Origin: Puniceibacterium antarcticum
Lineage (GTDB): Bacteria > Pseudomonadota > Alphaproteobacteria > Rhodobacterales > Rhodobacteraceae
Direction of reading: 5' to 3'
DNA: 64,000 nt
NCBI RefSeq assembly: GCF_002760615.1
Contig: NZ_AWWI01000100.1
Span: forward strand, 62,001-126,000
Shown: piece after piece, positions 17,082-25,312 of the stretch
How the letters are laid out: each line of letters opens with the position of its first letter
Numbering within the stretch: position 1 is the first letter of the stretch
Notes under the pieces: model-generated
The model's input: only the letters and a program-made list of their open reading frames with translations
The model's database searches: none
Told to the model about the DNA's origin: nothing
Program-made: the position numbers and the translations under genes

Positions 17082-17717
17082 TCATTCGGCGGTTGCGCGC
17101 AGTTCTGTCAGCACCTTGATCCATAGATCCGTCGGCTGGGCGCCGGGTACGGCGTGCTGTCCGGCGACGATGAATGTCGGAACCGAGGTAATGCCCATGT
17201 CTCGCGCAGCGGTATCACGGGCGCGCGTCTCCAGTATATCCGCCTTAGACCCCAGCAGCCGCAGGATGATCGAGGCATCAAGCCCGATACCATCGGCAAT
17301 GTCTCCCAGAACTTCGGTTTCACCAATATCGCGGCCCTCGCTGAAATAGGCGCGGAACAGCGCTGAAACAGCAGTCGACTGACGCCCCTCAATGCCTGCC
17401 CAATGGATCAGCCGGTGCGCGTTTATGGTGTTTGGAGTACGAGTGATCGAATCGAGATTGAGATCTATCCCGGCTTTCACGCCATGCTCGGCAACGGGCA
17501 GATAGGCCTGAACGGCTTCTTGCTTACCGCCGAACTTGGATTCCAGATAGGCGCGCCGATCCATGCCCTCGGCGGGCATGTCGGGGTTCAGCTGGAAGGG
17601 GTGCCATTCAATGGTAAAGGGATGGTCCGGCATCTGCGCCAATGCGCGGTCAAGATAGGTCTTGCCGATATAGCACCAAGGGCAAATCGGGTCGGACATG
17701 ATGTCGAGTTTCACCAT
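17082..17717 (-). CDS. DsbA-family FrnE-like oxidoreductase
   Basis: A 211-residue cytoplasmic thioredoxin-fold protein of the FrnE branch of the DsbA family. The redox motif CPWC is in DPICPWCYIG near residue 12-16, followed by a helical insertion and a cis-Pro segment GITSVPTFIVAGQHAVPGAQ. There is no signal peptide, unlike periplasmic DsbA. Related proteins act as disulfide isomerases or oxidoreductases in oxidative-stress responses; the substrate here is unknown. The start MVKLDIMSDPI has GAAAGGTA upstream. It lies 63 bases after the acyl-CoA synthetase stop on the same strand, so the two are probably co-transcribed. Confidence 0.9.
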   Translation of the reverse strand: MVKLDIMSDPICPWCYIGKTYLDRALAQMPDHPFTIEWHPFQLNPDMPAEGMDRRAYLESKFGGKQEAVQAYLPVAEHGVKAGIDLNLDSITRTPNTINAHRLIHWAGIEGRQSTAVSALFRAYFSEGRDIGETEVLGDIADGIGLDASIILRLLGSKADILETRARDTAARDMGITSVPTFIVAGQHAVPGAQPTDLWIKVLTELRATAE

Positions 17718-17780
17718 GGAAAAGTACCTTTCGCGGAGTTTGCGCCTCTCTAGCAGCCCGCACGGTCGATTGCACCCCGC

Positions 17781-19280
17781 TCATTCGGCACGCAAGGCCC
17801 GCCGCATCAATTTGCCATTGGGGTTCTTCGGCAGGCTGTCGCGGTGAAAGAACAGGCGCGGCTGCTTGTAGCGTGCCAGTCGTTCGCTGACCCAAGCCTG
17901 CAGCGCTTCGGGTTCCAGCACCTTGGGACCGGTGTAAAACGCGGCGATCAGCCGTACATCAGCCTTGACTGCGATATCCGTCACCCCGACCTCGGTTATG
18001 TCCGGGTGGGTCATCAGAACGGCCTCCACCTCGATCGGTGAAACCCGGTAGCCGCCGGCATTCATCATGTCATCGTCGCGACCCAGATAGGTGATCTGGT
18101 CGTCGCCGTGCATGACACCCATATCCCCGGTGCGGAACCAATTGTCCTGAAACTTTGCCGCAGTTTCGTGCGGCGCCCCGATATAGCCCAACATCAGCCC
18201 CGGGTCAGAGCTATGGATGGCAATGACTCCCGGTGTGCCACGCGGCACCGGCCCCAGCGGGCCAAGGATGGCGACCCGGCGCCCCGGCTGAGGGCGACCA
18301 AGGGCGCTGCCAGTCGCGGGCAACGCCGGAGAGGCGGACAGGAAGGTTGAACATTCCGACATGCCGTAAGCTTCGAATATTGCTGTGCCGGTGGCATTGG
18401 CCCATGCGTCGCGCAGTGTCTGACTCAGCTTTTCCCCCGCGGCAAGCCCGTGGCGCAGGTGCGGAACCTGGAATGGCGCGGACTTGAGGATACTGCGGTA
18501 AACCCCCGGCGCTGCGGCAAAAATCGTTGCCTTGTGCGTATTCAAAAGCTGGGGGATCTGGCTGTGATCAACCCCTGCGGCCGGGATCAGCGCAGTAGCA
18601 CCCATGGACCAGGGATCCATCAGCCCGGTGCCCAGCGTATAGGTCCAGTTGAACGCGCCCGCGTGCAGCATGCGGTCGTTATCGCTCAGCCCGTACCAAC
18701 CCTGCATCATCATCTGCCGCGCCCAGATGGCACGATGCGCATGGCCGACAGAGCGCGCCACACCTGAGGTGCCAGAAGTGTAGATGATATAGGCCAGCCG
18801 GTCAGGTTCACTCATATGGTAGTCTGCTGGTGGCAGGTCGCGCCACTGCGCCATGTCAGACGTTGTGTAAACGGGGAGAACCGTTTGCGGGCAGGCCACG
18901 CCATCGCCCAGCAAGAGGGCGGCGGGCGCAAGGCTGTCGATGATCTTTTGCACCTCGGGCGCGGTCAGCTGCGAAGAGGTCGGCACAGGCACAATCCCGG
19001 CCGCAATCGCGCCCAGATAGGCAATGGGGAAATCGACAGTATTTCCAAGCCGCATCAAAAGGATATCGCCCGGCTTTAATCCGGTTTCCAGCAGCGCGGT
19101 GGCGGTACCACGTACCGCAGCCTCCAGCTTGCCATAGCTCCAGCTTTCAGCGCCGTCTGCGCTGATCACGGCAAGCGCGGTTTTGTCGGCCAGTTCCGCC
19201 GCGCGGCCCAGCACAAAAGCAGCCAAATTAAAGGGTTCGGGGCAGGGTGGATGCGCCCCTTGATCAAAGACTGACAGCAT
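17781..19280 (-). CDS. AMP-forming acyl-CoA synthetase
   Basis: A 499-residue member of the adenylate-forming (ANL) superfamily, activating a carboxylic acid to acyl-AMP and then acyl-CoA. The nucleotide loop reads YIIYTSGTSGVARSVGHAHR, the A5 motif region EAYGMSECS, the hinge Asp region WFRTGDMG with YLGRDDDMMNAGGYRVSP, and the catalytic C-terminal Lys lies in PNGKLMRR. The substrate cannot be read from the sequence. The ATG at 19280 (MLSVFDQGAH) is chosen because upstream codons have no family counterpart and would run into the divergent regulator gene at 19346. The regulator is its likely controller; the FrnE-like gene follows downstream. Confidence 0.88.
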   Translation of the reverse strand: MLSVFDQGAHPPCPEPFNLAAFVLGRAAELADKTALAVISADGAESWSYGKLEAAVRGTATALLETGLKPGDILLMRLGNTVDFPIAYLGAIAAGIVPVPTSSQLTAPEVQKIIDSLAPAALLLGDGVACPQTVLPVYTTSDMAQWRDLPPADYHMSEPDRLAYIIYTSGTSGVARSVGHAHRAIWARQMMMQGWYGLSDNDRMLHAGAFNWTYTLGTGLMDPWSMGATALIPAAGVDHSQIPQLLNTHKATIFAAAPGVYRSILKSAPFQVPHLRHGLAAGEKLSQTLRDAWANATGTAIFEAYGMSECSTFLSASPALPATGSALGRPQPGRRVAILGPLGPVPRGTPGVIAIHSSDPGLMLGYIGAPHETAAKFQDNWFRTGDMGVMHGDDQITYLGRDDDMMNAGGYRVSPIEVEAVLMTHPDITEVGVTDIAVKADVRLIAAFYTGPKVLEPEALQAWVSERLARYKQPRLFFHRDSLPKNPNGKLMRRALRAE

Positions 19281-19345
19281 GATCAGAGACTTACGCCGCA
19301 GCCAGGATTCTTGCAAGCCTGCGCAACCCAGCCTATGAGATTTAC

Positions 19346-19969
19346 ATGAAGACACACGAGCCAAAATCCCCGATCCGACTCACCCGTGACTCCGGGACAG
19401 AAGAAAGCGCAGAACCGCTGAACCTTGGCACGCGGGTGCGCGAGCTGCGCAAAGCGCGCAACTGGACGCTGGAACAAGCGGCGCGTCAGGCAGGGCTTGC
19501 GCGCTCGACTCTGTCCAAGATCGAAAACGGCCAGATGTCACCGACCTATGACGCGCTCAAGAAGCTGGCGGTGGGGCTGCAAATCTCGGTTCCGCAATTG
19601 TTCACGCCGCCACAACGCGAACAGGTCAATGGTCGGCTGGGTGTGACCAAGGCCGGGGCCGGAACACATCTGGCGACCACAACCTATGAACATGAACTGC
19701 TGGGCGAGATGCTGACCAAAAAGCAGATGGTGCCGTATCGCGCCCGCATCCGGGCGCGCAGCATGGACGAATTCGACGGCTGGGTGCGTCACGATGGCGA
19801 GGAATTTCTATATGTGCTGACCGGGGTAATCAGGCTTTACACCGAATTTTACGAATCCATCGAAATGCGCCGTGGCGATAGCGCCTATTACGACGCCACC
19901 ATGGGCCACAACGTGATCTCAGTCAGCGAAGAAGATGCAACGATCCTCTGGGTCACCTCACTGGTCTGA
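19346..19969 (+). CDS. XRE-family regulator with cupin sensor domain
   Basis: A 207-residue transcription factor. A helix-turn-helix of the XRE/HTH_3 type spans about residues 27-82 (VRELRKARNWTLEQAARQAG, LARSTLSKIENGQMSPTYDA). A C-terminal cupin_2 barrel spans about 125-205 (WVRHDGEEFLYVLTGVIRLY, MRRGDSAYYDATMGHNVISV) and probably binds a small-molecule effector. This architecture is common for local regulators of catabolic genes. It is divergent from the acyl-CoA synthetase gene with only 65 bases between them; that gap contains the palindrome CTTGCAAG (19310-19317), a possible operator. The control of the synthetase is inferred from position. Confidence 0.88.
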   Translation: MKTHEPKSPIRLTRDSGTEESAEPLNLGTRVRELRKARNWTLEQAARQAGLARSTLSKIENGQMSPTYDALKKLAVGLQISVPQLFTPPQREQVNGRLGVTKAGAGTHLATTTYEHELLGEMLTKKQMVPYRARIRARSMDEFDGWVRHDGEEFLYVLTGVIRLYTEFYESIEMRRGDSAYYDATMGHNVISVSEEDATILWVTSLV

Positions 19970-19986
19970 GACTGCCCCGACCAGCA

Positions 19987-20103
19987 CTAGAACCAGGTCT
20001 GCACCGTGCGTGAACCGCTTGAGATATCCTGCCCCACGCCATCCACTGTACCGCACCCTGCCAGAAGCGTCAAAAGCACCAGCGCCGTCATTTTCCTGAA
20101 CAT
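19987..20103 (-). CDS. Entericidin-like small lipoprotein
   Basis: A 38-residue lipoprotein beginning MFRKMTALVLLTLLAGCGTV and ending with TVQTWF. The signal ends in a clear lipobox LLAGC, so the mature lipid-anchored peptide is only about 22 residues. Size, the GCGTVDGVGQDI segment and the lipobox match entericidin A/B-family proteins, membrane-active lipopeptides in E. coli; the role in alphaproteobacteria is unknown. It starts six bases after the stop of the peptide-binding protein gene on the same strand, with GAGGA overlapping that stop as a ribosome site, so the two are translated from one mRNA. Confidence 0.75.
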   Translation of the reverse strand: MFRKMTALVLLTLLAGCGTVDGVGQDISSGSRTVQTWF

Positions 20104-20109
20104 CTGTTC

Positions 20110-21924
20110 TCAGTCCTCATACCACCAAACATCCGGATGCCATCCGGACCAGTCGCCGTATATCGGCAATCTGTCTGGAAATTTCAATTCTTTTACATGC
20201 GCAATTCGACTCACATTCCACTGGTAAATCGGAATCACATACCGCCCCGTGGTCAGGACCCGGTCAAGGGCCTTTGTGGCAGCTACAAAGTCGTCGCGAT
20301 CCCGCGCGTTGAGCAACACATCAATCAGCCCTTCTGCCGCGGGAGAGTTCATGCCCATGAGGTTGCGCGACCCTGGCTCCGTAACCCCCTGAGCGCCCCA
20401 GTACAGTTTCTGCTCGTTCCCCGGGCTTAGCGACAGTCCACGGCGATAGTAGGTCATGTCGAAATCATACTGGTTGGTGCGTTCCTGAAACTGCGCCGGG
20501 TCGATGGTGGTGACCGTCGGGGTGATCCCCATCCGTTCGAGCGCGCGGATATAAAGGTCGATCACTGACTGCTCCTCTGTCATGCCCTGCGGCAGGAGGA
20601 TGTTAAAGGCAAAGGGGCGACCATCGCCGCTTACCATCCGGCCTTGTTCGATCCGCCATCCTGCCTGCTCCATCAGATCCATCGCCTTGTGCAGATTGGC
20701 CCGGTTGCGCAGGCTGCCGTCCCCGACAGGTAGCGAATACCCCTCCATCGCGCCGGGCAAGAGCTGATCCGAATACGGGGCCAGCAGCTCTGCAACCCGG
20801 CCGGTCGCGGGGCCAGCGTCCATGCCCAGTACGGAATTCGAGAAGTAGGAGGTGATCCGGGGCTGTCTGCCGCCGGTCATGGTTTCGTTGATAAATTCAA
20901 AGTTGAAGGCATGTATCATAGCGTCGCGTACGCGCCAGTCCTTGAACACATCCCGGCGGGTGTTCATAACAAAGCCCGTCATGCCGGAGGGGCGCTGATG
21001 CGGGATCACCGATTTGACCACATCACCGCGTTCCACAGCCGGGAAATTATACTGGCGGTCCCACTTTTCGGCATTGTTTTCGCGCAGGGAATTCAGCTGA
21101 CCGGCCTTGAAGGCCTCGAACATCACCTGGCTGTCACCGTAAAACTCCATCCGGATCTCGTCCAGATTGGCTTGTCCTGCCATGAAGGGCAGATCGCGGC
21201 CCCAGTAATCGGGATTGCGCTTGAGCGATACATATCGCCCCGCTTCGAAGCTGTCGATGACATAGGGCGAGGTGCCGATGGGGATCATGTCGATGCCAGA
21301 AGCCGCGAAATCACGCCCCTCCCATTGGGCCTTTTTCAGGATCGGTCGCATGCCGATGATCAGCGCCAGTTCCCGATCCTCGACGTTGAAGGTGAAGCGT
21401 ACAGAACGCGGCCCGGTCTGTTCCATCGTCTTTACCATGGACCAGGTCCCGGCATAGCGCGGGTGCCCCTTGGTGCCCAGCGTCGTGTAGGACCACATCA
21501 CATCCTCGATCGTAACGGGCGATCCGTCCGAAAATGCCGCCTCGGGCCGCAGGGTGAATTCGGCCCATTCGCGATTCGGGCCAACCTCGATCGATTCGGC
21601 CAACAGACCGTAGAGCGTGAAGGGCTCGTCCCAGGATCGCCCCATCAGGGACTCGTATCCCAAGGATGCTAACTGCCAGGGCACGGTGCCTTTCAGGATA
21701 TGCGGATTGATGCTGTCAAAACTGCCAACCTCGCCCATCACAATGCGCCCGCCTTTCGGCGCATCAGGATTGGCATAGGGCAGCGACACAAAATCCTGTG
21801 GCAGGGCAGGGTCGCCATACATAGCTATGCCTTGCTGCGGATCTGCACTCAGGGCAGAGCCGATGCAGAACAGCAGGAACCCGGTGCAAGTGTGTCGCGC
21901 GATTGAGAAAAACCCTTTGGCCAT
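20110..21924 (-). CDS. Family 5 extracellular solute-binding protein (YejA-like)
   Basis: A 604-residue periplasmic binding protein with a signal peptide (MAKGFFSIARHTCTGFLLFC, cleaved near ALSADP). Family 5 motifs include YANPDAPKGGRIVMGEVGSF, FTLRPEAAFSDGSPVTIEDV, and a C-terminal IYQWNVSRIAHVKELKFPDR. The start and the long form resemble YejA of the microcin C/oligopeptide importer YejABEF. Binding of a peptide is the likely role. No permease or ATPase genes lie on either side, so it is an orphan or partners with a transporter elsewhere. Downstream is the entericidin-like gene, upstream a 300-base intergenic region. Confidence 0.9.
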   Translation of the reverse strand: MAKGFFSIARHTCTGFLLFCIGSALSADPQQGIAMYGDPALPQDFVSLPYANPDAPKGGRIVMGEVGSFDSINPHILKGTVPWQLASLGYESLMGRSWDEPFTLYGLLAESIEVGPNREWAEFTLRPEAAFSDGSPVTIEDVMWSYTTLGTKGHPRYAGTWSMVKTMEQTGPRSVRFTFNVEDRELALIIGMRPILKKAQWEGRDFAASGIDMIPIGTSPYVIDSFEAGRYVSLKRNPDYWGRDLPFMAGQANLDEIRMEFYGDSQVMFEAFKAGQLNSLRENNAEKWDRQYNFPAVERGDVVKSVIPHQRPSGMTGFVMNTRRDVFKDWRVRDAMIHAFNFEFINETMTGGRQPRITSYFSNSVLGMDAGPATGRVAELLAPYSDQLLPGAMEGYSLPVGDGSLRNRANLHKAMDLMEQAGWRIEQGRMVSGDGRPFAFNILLPQGMTEEQSVIDLYIRALERMGITPTVTTIDPAQFQERTNQYDFDMTYYRRGLSLSPGNEQKLYWGAQGVTEPGSRNLMGMNSPAAEGLIDVLLNARDRDDFVAATKALDRVLTTGRYVIPIYQWNVSRIAHVKELKFPDRLPIYGDWSGWHPDVWWYED

Positions 21925-22003
21925 TTGGGCGAAAATTCCTGACTGCTCTATATTTGGTTAAGCTTTGAATATCGCAGGATTCTTCTCTTTTCAAACTTTT
22001 AGC

Positions 22004-22032
22004 TTGGCCGACGGCGGATAAGGGCTTATACA
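22004..22032 (+). promoter_or_regulatory. Predicted sigma-70-type promoter of the candidate sRNA
   Basis: A -35 box TTGGCC (22004-22009) and a -10 box TATACA (22027-22032) are separated by exactly 17 bases. Each matches consensus at four of six positions. Transcription would begin near 22039, just before the hairpin-terminator unit. No open reading frame follows within that unit. Confidence 0.45.
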
Positions 22033-22038
22033 TAACCT

Positions 22039-22114
22039 ACTGCTCGATAGGTTTCTTGCCTGTATGAAACCTGCCTCAATAACTTAGCGCCCGCCTTGTG
22101 CGGGCGTTTTTTTT
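22039..22114 (+). ncRNA. Candidate small RNA of about 76 nt
   Basis: The unit has a predicted promoter just upstream, a first hairpin with stem AGGTTTC (22049-22055) and GAAACCT (22066-22072) around a 10-base loop, a single-stranded spacer (GCCTCAATAACTTAG), and a strong terminator: CGCCCGC (22088-22094), GCGGGCG (22100-22106) and eight T residues. No plus-strand gene precedes it; the upstream gene is on the other strand and points away. An intrinsic terminator without a preceding gene is a classic sign of an independent small RNA. I cannot match it to a named family, and no expression is shown. Confidence 0.5.
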
Positions 22115-22239
22115 GGCTTCGAGAACACAATATATTGAACAAAACTGGACTTGACGAAAGAATTTATCTAGAAAAAGACCTTATTTTATTGAGGCAGAGT
22201 GTTATGCTGCACCTGCATAAATTTTTGGAAGATGCCAGT

Positions 22240-22365
22240 ATGAAGTTGCAGGGCAAAGCCGTCTATTTCTCCGACTCCCAAAGGGGAATCAGGGCGGGAA
22301 TCGCCCGCGAACTGGGGCGCTCTACCACGACGATCCGCTTGGATGGGGACGGTTCCACCCTTTGA
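22240..22365 (+). pseudogene. Possible remnant of a short-chain dehydrogenase N-terminus
   Basis: A 41-codon reading frame starting MKLQGKAVYFSDSQRGIRAG and continuing IARELGRSTTTIRLDGDG. It resembles the first beta-alpha-beta unit of short-chain dehydrogenases, where the pattern is MxLxGKxAVVTGSxxGIGxGIARELA, although the glycine-rich TGxxxGIG motif is damaged. In several Rhodobacteraceae a 3-hydroxybutyrate dehydrogenase gene stands just before a patatin gene like the one at 22431, which supports the idea of a lost dehydrogenase with almost its entire body deleted. It could instead be a short unrelated peptide. Confidence 0.4.
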
Positions 22366-22430
22366 TGGGTGACGCAGCGGGGGCCAGCCCCCATACCCCC
22401 GGCGAATTTAAAAAGAGAAGAGGAAAAACC

Positions 22431-23477
22431 GTGGGCAAAGCTGACATAAAGCGGATCAATCTGGCCTTGCAAGGAGGCGGCGCGCATGGCGCGTTCACTT
22501 GGGGTGTGCTCGACCGGATCTTGGAAGATGACGGGATCGAGATCGCGGCGATTTCCGGTACCTCTGCCGGGGCTCTGAACGGCGCGGCGCTAAAGGCCGG
22601 GATGATGGAGGGAGGCGCCGAAGGCGCACGCCGCAATCTGGACTGGCTTTGGGGCGAGATCGGCGCCATCGAACATCCCGGTCTGCCCGAATGGCTGAAC
22701 GCCTGGCTGCCCGATCCGTCTTTTGTCAGCCAGAGCCTGTCCATGTCTCTGCCCTACCTGCTTGGGGACACGCTTGGGCGCAGCCTCTCGCCCTACGTCT
22801 GGGGGCCACTCTACCGCAATCCGCTGGAACGGATCGTCAGCCGGTTCACCTTTGACAAGGTCTGTTCCGAAGCGGGGCCAGAGCTGCACATCTGTGCAAC
22901 CAATGTGCGCGATGGCAAGGTGCGGGTGTTTAGCCGTGACAGGATCACCACTCAGGCGATCATGGCATCGGCCTGCCTGCCGACGCTGTTCCAGGCGGTC
23001 GAAGTCGAAGATCCGGAAACCGGCGTAAGCGAGGCATTCTGGGATGGCGGTTATACGGGCAACCCGGCGCTGTTCCCGCTGTTCGCGCGGCATTTGCCGG
23101 ATGACATCATGGTGATCAACATAAATCCGATTGTACGCGATCATGTGCCGGTCACCGCGACCGAGATCCAGAACCGGATTAATGAGATCAGCTTCAACTC
23201 ATCACTTCTGCGCGAATTGCGGGCCATCGAATTCGTGCAAAGGTTGCTGGGGCAGGGCACCTTGCCCGAGGGGGCGATGAAGAAGGTACTGGTGCACATG
23301 ATTGCTGATGACGAGCTGATGAACGCTCTTTCGGTCGCCACCAAATCAATCCCGATCCCGTCGGTGCTGGCCCAGCTGAAAGCGGCCGGTCGGCGCGCTG
23401 CGGGCAGCTTTCTGAAGGATCACCGCAAGGATCTGAACATTCGCCAGACCGCCGATCTGCGTGCCAAATTCGGCTAG
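22431..23477 (+). CDS. Patatin-like phospholipase
   Basis: A 348-residue patatin-fold serine hydrolase. The oxyanion loop is LALQGGGAHGAFTWGVLDRI, the nucleophile elbow GxSxG is in ISGTSAGALNGAAL, and the dyad Asp is in the FWDGGYTGNP (DGG) motif. Such enzymes cleave acyl chains from phospholipids or storage polyesters. The GTG at 22431 is chosen because AGAGGA lies about 8 bases upstream and the family starts near this point; an ATG at 22362 would add 23 residues of Gly/Pro-rich sequence with no relation to the family. It faces the DUF502 gene, with only 8 bases between stops. An upstream dehydrogenase partner seems to have been lost. Confidence 0.9.
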   Translation: MGKADIKRINLALQGGGAHGAFTWGVLDRILEDDGIEIAAISGTSAGALNGAALKAGMMEGGAEGARRNLDWLWGEIGAIEHPGLPEWLNAWLPDPSFVSQSLSMSLPYLLGDTLGRSLSPYVWGPLYRNPLERIVSRFTFDKVCSEAGPELHICATNVRDGKVRVFSRDRITTQAIMASACLPTLFQAVEVEDPETGVSEAFWDGGYTGNPALFPLFARHLPDDIMVININPIVRDHVPVTATEIQNRINEISFNSSLLRELRAIEFVQRLLGQGTLPEGAMKKVLVHMIADDELMNALSVATKSIPIPSVLAQLKAAGRRAAGSFLKDHRKDLNIRQTADLRAKFG

Positions 23478-23485
23478 ACCAGAGG

Positions 23486-24175
23486 TCAGGAGACCAGACG
23501 CGCCAGAGGTTTGCTTGGATCCTTGGCGTTGGGATAGACAAGACCTGCCGAAATCACCAGCTTCGCCGCATCTTCGATGGTCATATCAAGCTCGATCACA
23601 TCTTCGGACGGGAAGAACAAAAGAAAGCCCGAGGTCGGGTTGGGTGTTGTCGGCACGAAGATCGACATCAGAGTGCCCCCCACCACAGCCCGTTGTGCAA
23701 TCTCACCGCGCGCTTGGGTCGAAACAAAGCCGATGGCCCAGATCCCTTTGCTCGGATACTGGACAAGACAAGCCTTTTCAAAGCTGCTTTCAGTTTGTTG
23801 GAACACCGTTTCGGCGATCTGCTTCACGCCGCTGTAGATCGAGCGGACCACCGGCATGCGATTGACAAGGCTTTCGGCAAACCGGATCAGTGAGCGCCCG
23901 ATCAGACCCTTTGCAATCCAGCCGACAGCGACGGTGAACACCAGAAAGAAAATGACCCCGATGCCGCGCAGGTTGATGCCGATATAAAGTTCCGGGTTGA
24001 AACGGGACGGCACGAGCGGCAACACGAAACCGTCAATCCAGCCAATAACCGTCCAGATCAGCCAGATCGTCAGTCCAACGGGTGCGATCACCACAAGCCC
24101 GGTCAGAAAGCTCGCGCGGAGTTTGGCCAGCAGTCCTGGACGCCTGTTCGAGGTCGGATCGAAGGGAGTTTTCAT
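23486..24175 (-). CDS. DUF502 membrane protein
   Basis: A 229-residue DUF502 protein with two N-terminal membrane helices (SFLTGLVVIAPVGLTIWLIW and GVIFFLVFTVAVGWIAKGLI) and a soluble C-terminal domain carrying the family motifs NRMPVVRSIYSGVKQIAETV, GFVSTQARGEI and VFVPTTPNPTSG-type sequence (here IFVPTTPNPTSGFLLFF). The function of the family is not established in bacteria; it is conserved across alphaproteobacteria and plants. The start ATG at 24175 gives normal length. It lies 138 bases downstream of psuG on the same strand, so read-through is possible but a functional link is not evident. Confidence 0.9.
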   Translation of the reverse strand: MKTPFDPTSNRRPGLLAKLRASFLTGLVVIAPVGLTIWLIWTVIGWIDGFVLPLVPSRFNPELYIGINLRGIGVIFFLVFTVAVGWIAKGLIGRSLIRFAESLVNRMPVVRSIYSGVKQIAETVFQQTESSFEKACLVQYPSKGIWAIGFVSTQARGEIAQRAVVGGTLMSIFVPTTPNPTSGFLLFFPSEDVIELDMTIEDAAKLVISAGLVYPNAKDPSKPLARLVS

Positions 24176-24313
24176 GCGCAGACTTTCATCGATTTGGGCG
24201 CAATCTAGGAGCTCATACCGCCTACTACAATGGCCGAGAGGGCCGAGGATGCGCGCGAACCCGGCAATTGGTTAATTCACGTGCATCCTGTTGTCTCTGC
24301 GGTCGCTGCAGCG

Positions 24314-25222
24314 TCAGTCCTTGACCAGTTCGCAGGCGATTTCTGCGCCAAGGCGTGCGTTGTTCAGCACCAGCGCGATATTGGCTTCCAGAGAACGCCC
24401 CTCTGTCAGCTCATAGATGCGCTGCAGCAGGTAGGGTGTCAGATCCTTGCCGCTGATGCCGTGGTCCACCGCGTCCTGCGTCGCCTTTGCGATGACAGGC
24501 GTCAATTCTGCACGCGCGATTTCAGCCGCTTCGGGGATCGGGTTGGCGATCAGCTGACCACCCGGCAGGCCCAGCGCGCCGCGCATGCGGTGTGCCCGGG
24601 CAATCGCGGAGGCCGAATCCATCCGCAGCGGTGCCCGCAGACCTGCGGAGCGCGACCAGAAGGCCGGCAACTGGTCCTGCCCATAGGCAATGACCGGCAC
24701 GCCAAGGGTTTCCAGCACTTCAAGCGTCTTGGGCAGATCGAGGATGGCCTTGGCGCCAGCGGCGACGACGGTGACGGCTGTCTGGGCCAGTTCGCGCAAG
24801 TCAGCAGAAATATCAAAGGACGATTCGGCGCCCTTGTGCACGCCGCCGATCCCGCCAGTGGCAAAGACCTGGATGCCTGCCAGCTGTGCGGCAATCATCG
24901 TCGCGGCAACGGTTGTCGCACCGGTGCGGCCCTCAGCCATGCAGACGGCCATGTCAGCACGGCTCAGCTTGGCCACACCGCGCGCCTGGGCAAGCGCCTC
25001 AATCTGAGCATCTTCCAGACCTATGCACAGCCGCCCGTCGATTACTGCGATTGTGGCGGGTTCGGCACCATTTTCGCGCACGGTGGCTTCGATCTTGCGA
25101 GCCACTTCAAGGTTCTGCGGCCAGGGCATTCCATGGGTGATGATCGTGGATTCAAGCGCCACAACCGGGCGCTTTTCCGACAGGGCTGCGGCGACGGCAG
25201 GAGAGAGATGGAACAGCGGCAT
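24314..25222 (-). CDS. psuG: Pseudouridine-5'-phosphate glycosidase
   Basis: A 302-residue PsuG, which reversibly splits pseudouridine 5'-phosphate into uracil and ribose 5-phosphate, using a metal and a catalytic lysine. Family segments are visible: VVALESTIITHGMPWPQN, FATGGIGGVHKG, VVAAGAKAILDLPKTLEVLE, VIAYGQDQLPAFWSR, and LIANPIPEAAEI. The ATG at 25222 (MPLFHLSP) is chosen because AAAGGA lies nine bases upstream; the ATG at 25237 contains that ribosome site inside its own codons. It follows psuK by 90 bases, forming a two-gene pseudouridine degradation operon that recycles RNA-derived pseudouridine. A nucleoside transporter is not present nearby. Confidence 0.95.
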   Translation of the reverse strand: MPLFHLSPAVAAALSEKRPVVALESTIITHGMPWPQNLEVARKIEATVRENGAEPATIAVIDGRLCIGLEDAQIEALAQARGVAKLSRADMAVCMAEGRTGATTVAATMIAAQLAGIQVFATGGIGGVHKGAESSFDISADLRELAQTAVTVVAAGAKAILDLPKTLEVLETLGVPVIAYGQDQLPAFWSRSAGLRAPLRMDSASAIARAHRMRGALGLPGGQLIANPIPEAAEIARAELTPVIAKATQDAVDHGISGKDLTPYLLQRIYELTEGRSLEANIALVLNNARLGAEIACELVKD

Positions 25223-25312
25223 AAGGAGTCCTTTCATCGACAGGCAGCAATTGCGCGGGGATAGCCCGGTTTGTGTGGGAATGTCGAGGTGGCGGATCGT
25301 TGCAGGTCCCTG

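Noticed and set aside
22096-22239. In-frame upstream extension of the dehydrogenase-like stub
   Set aside because: It would start inside the terminator of the candidate sRNA and encodes sequence with no similarity or ribosome site.
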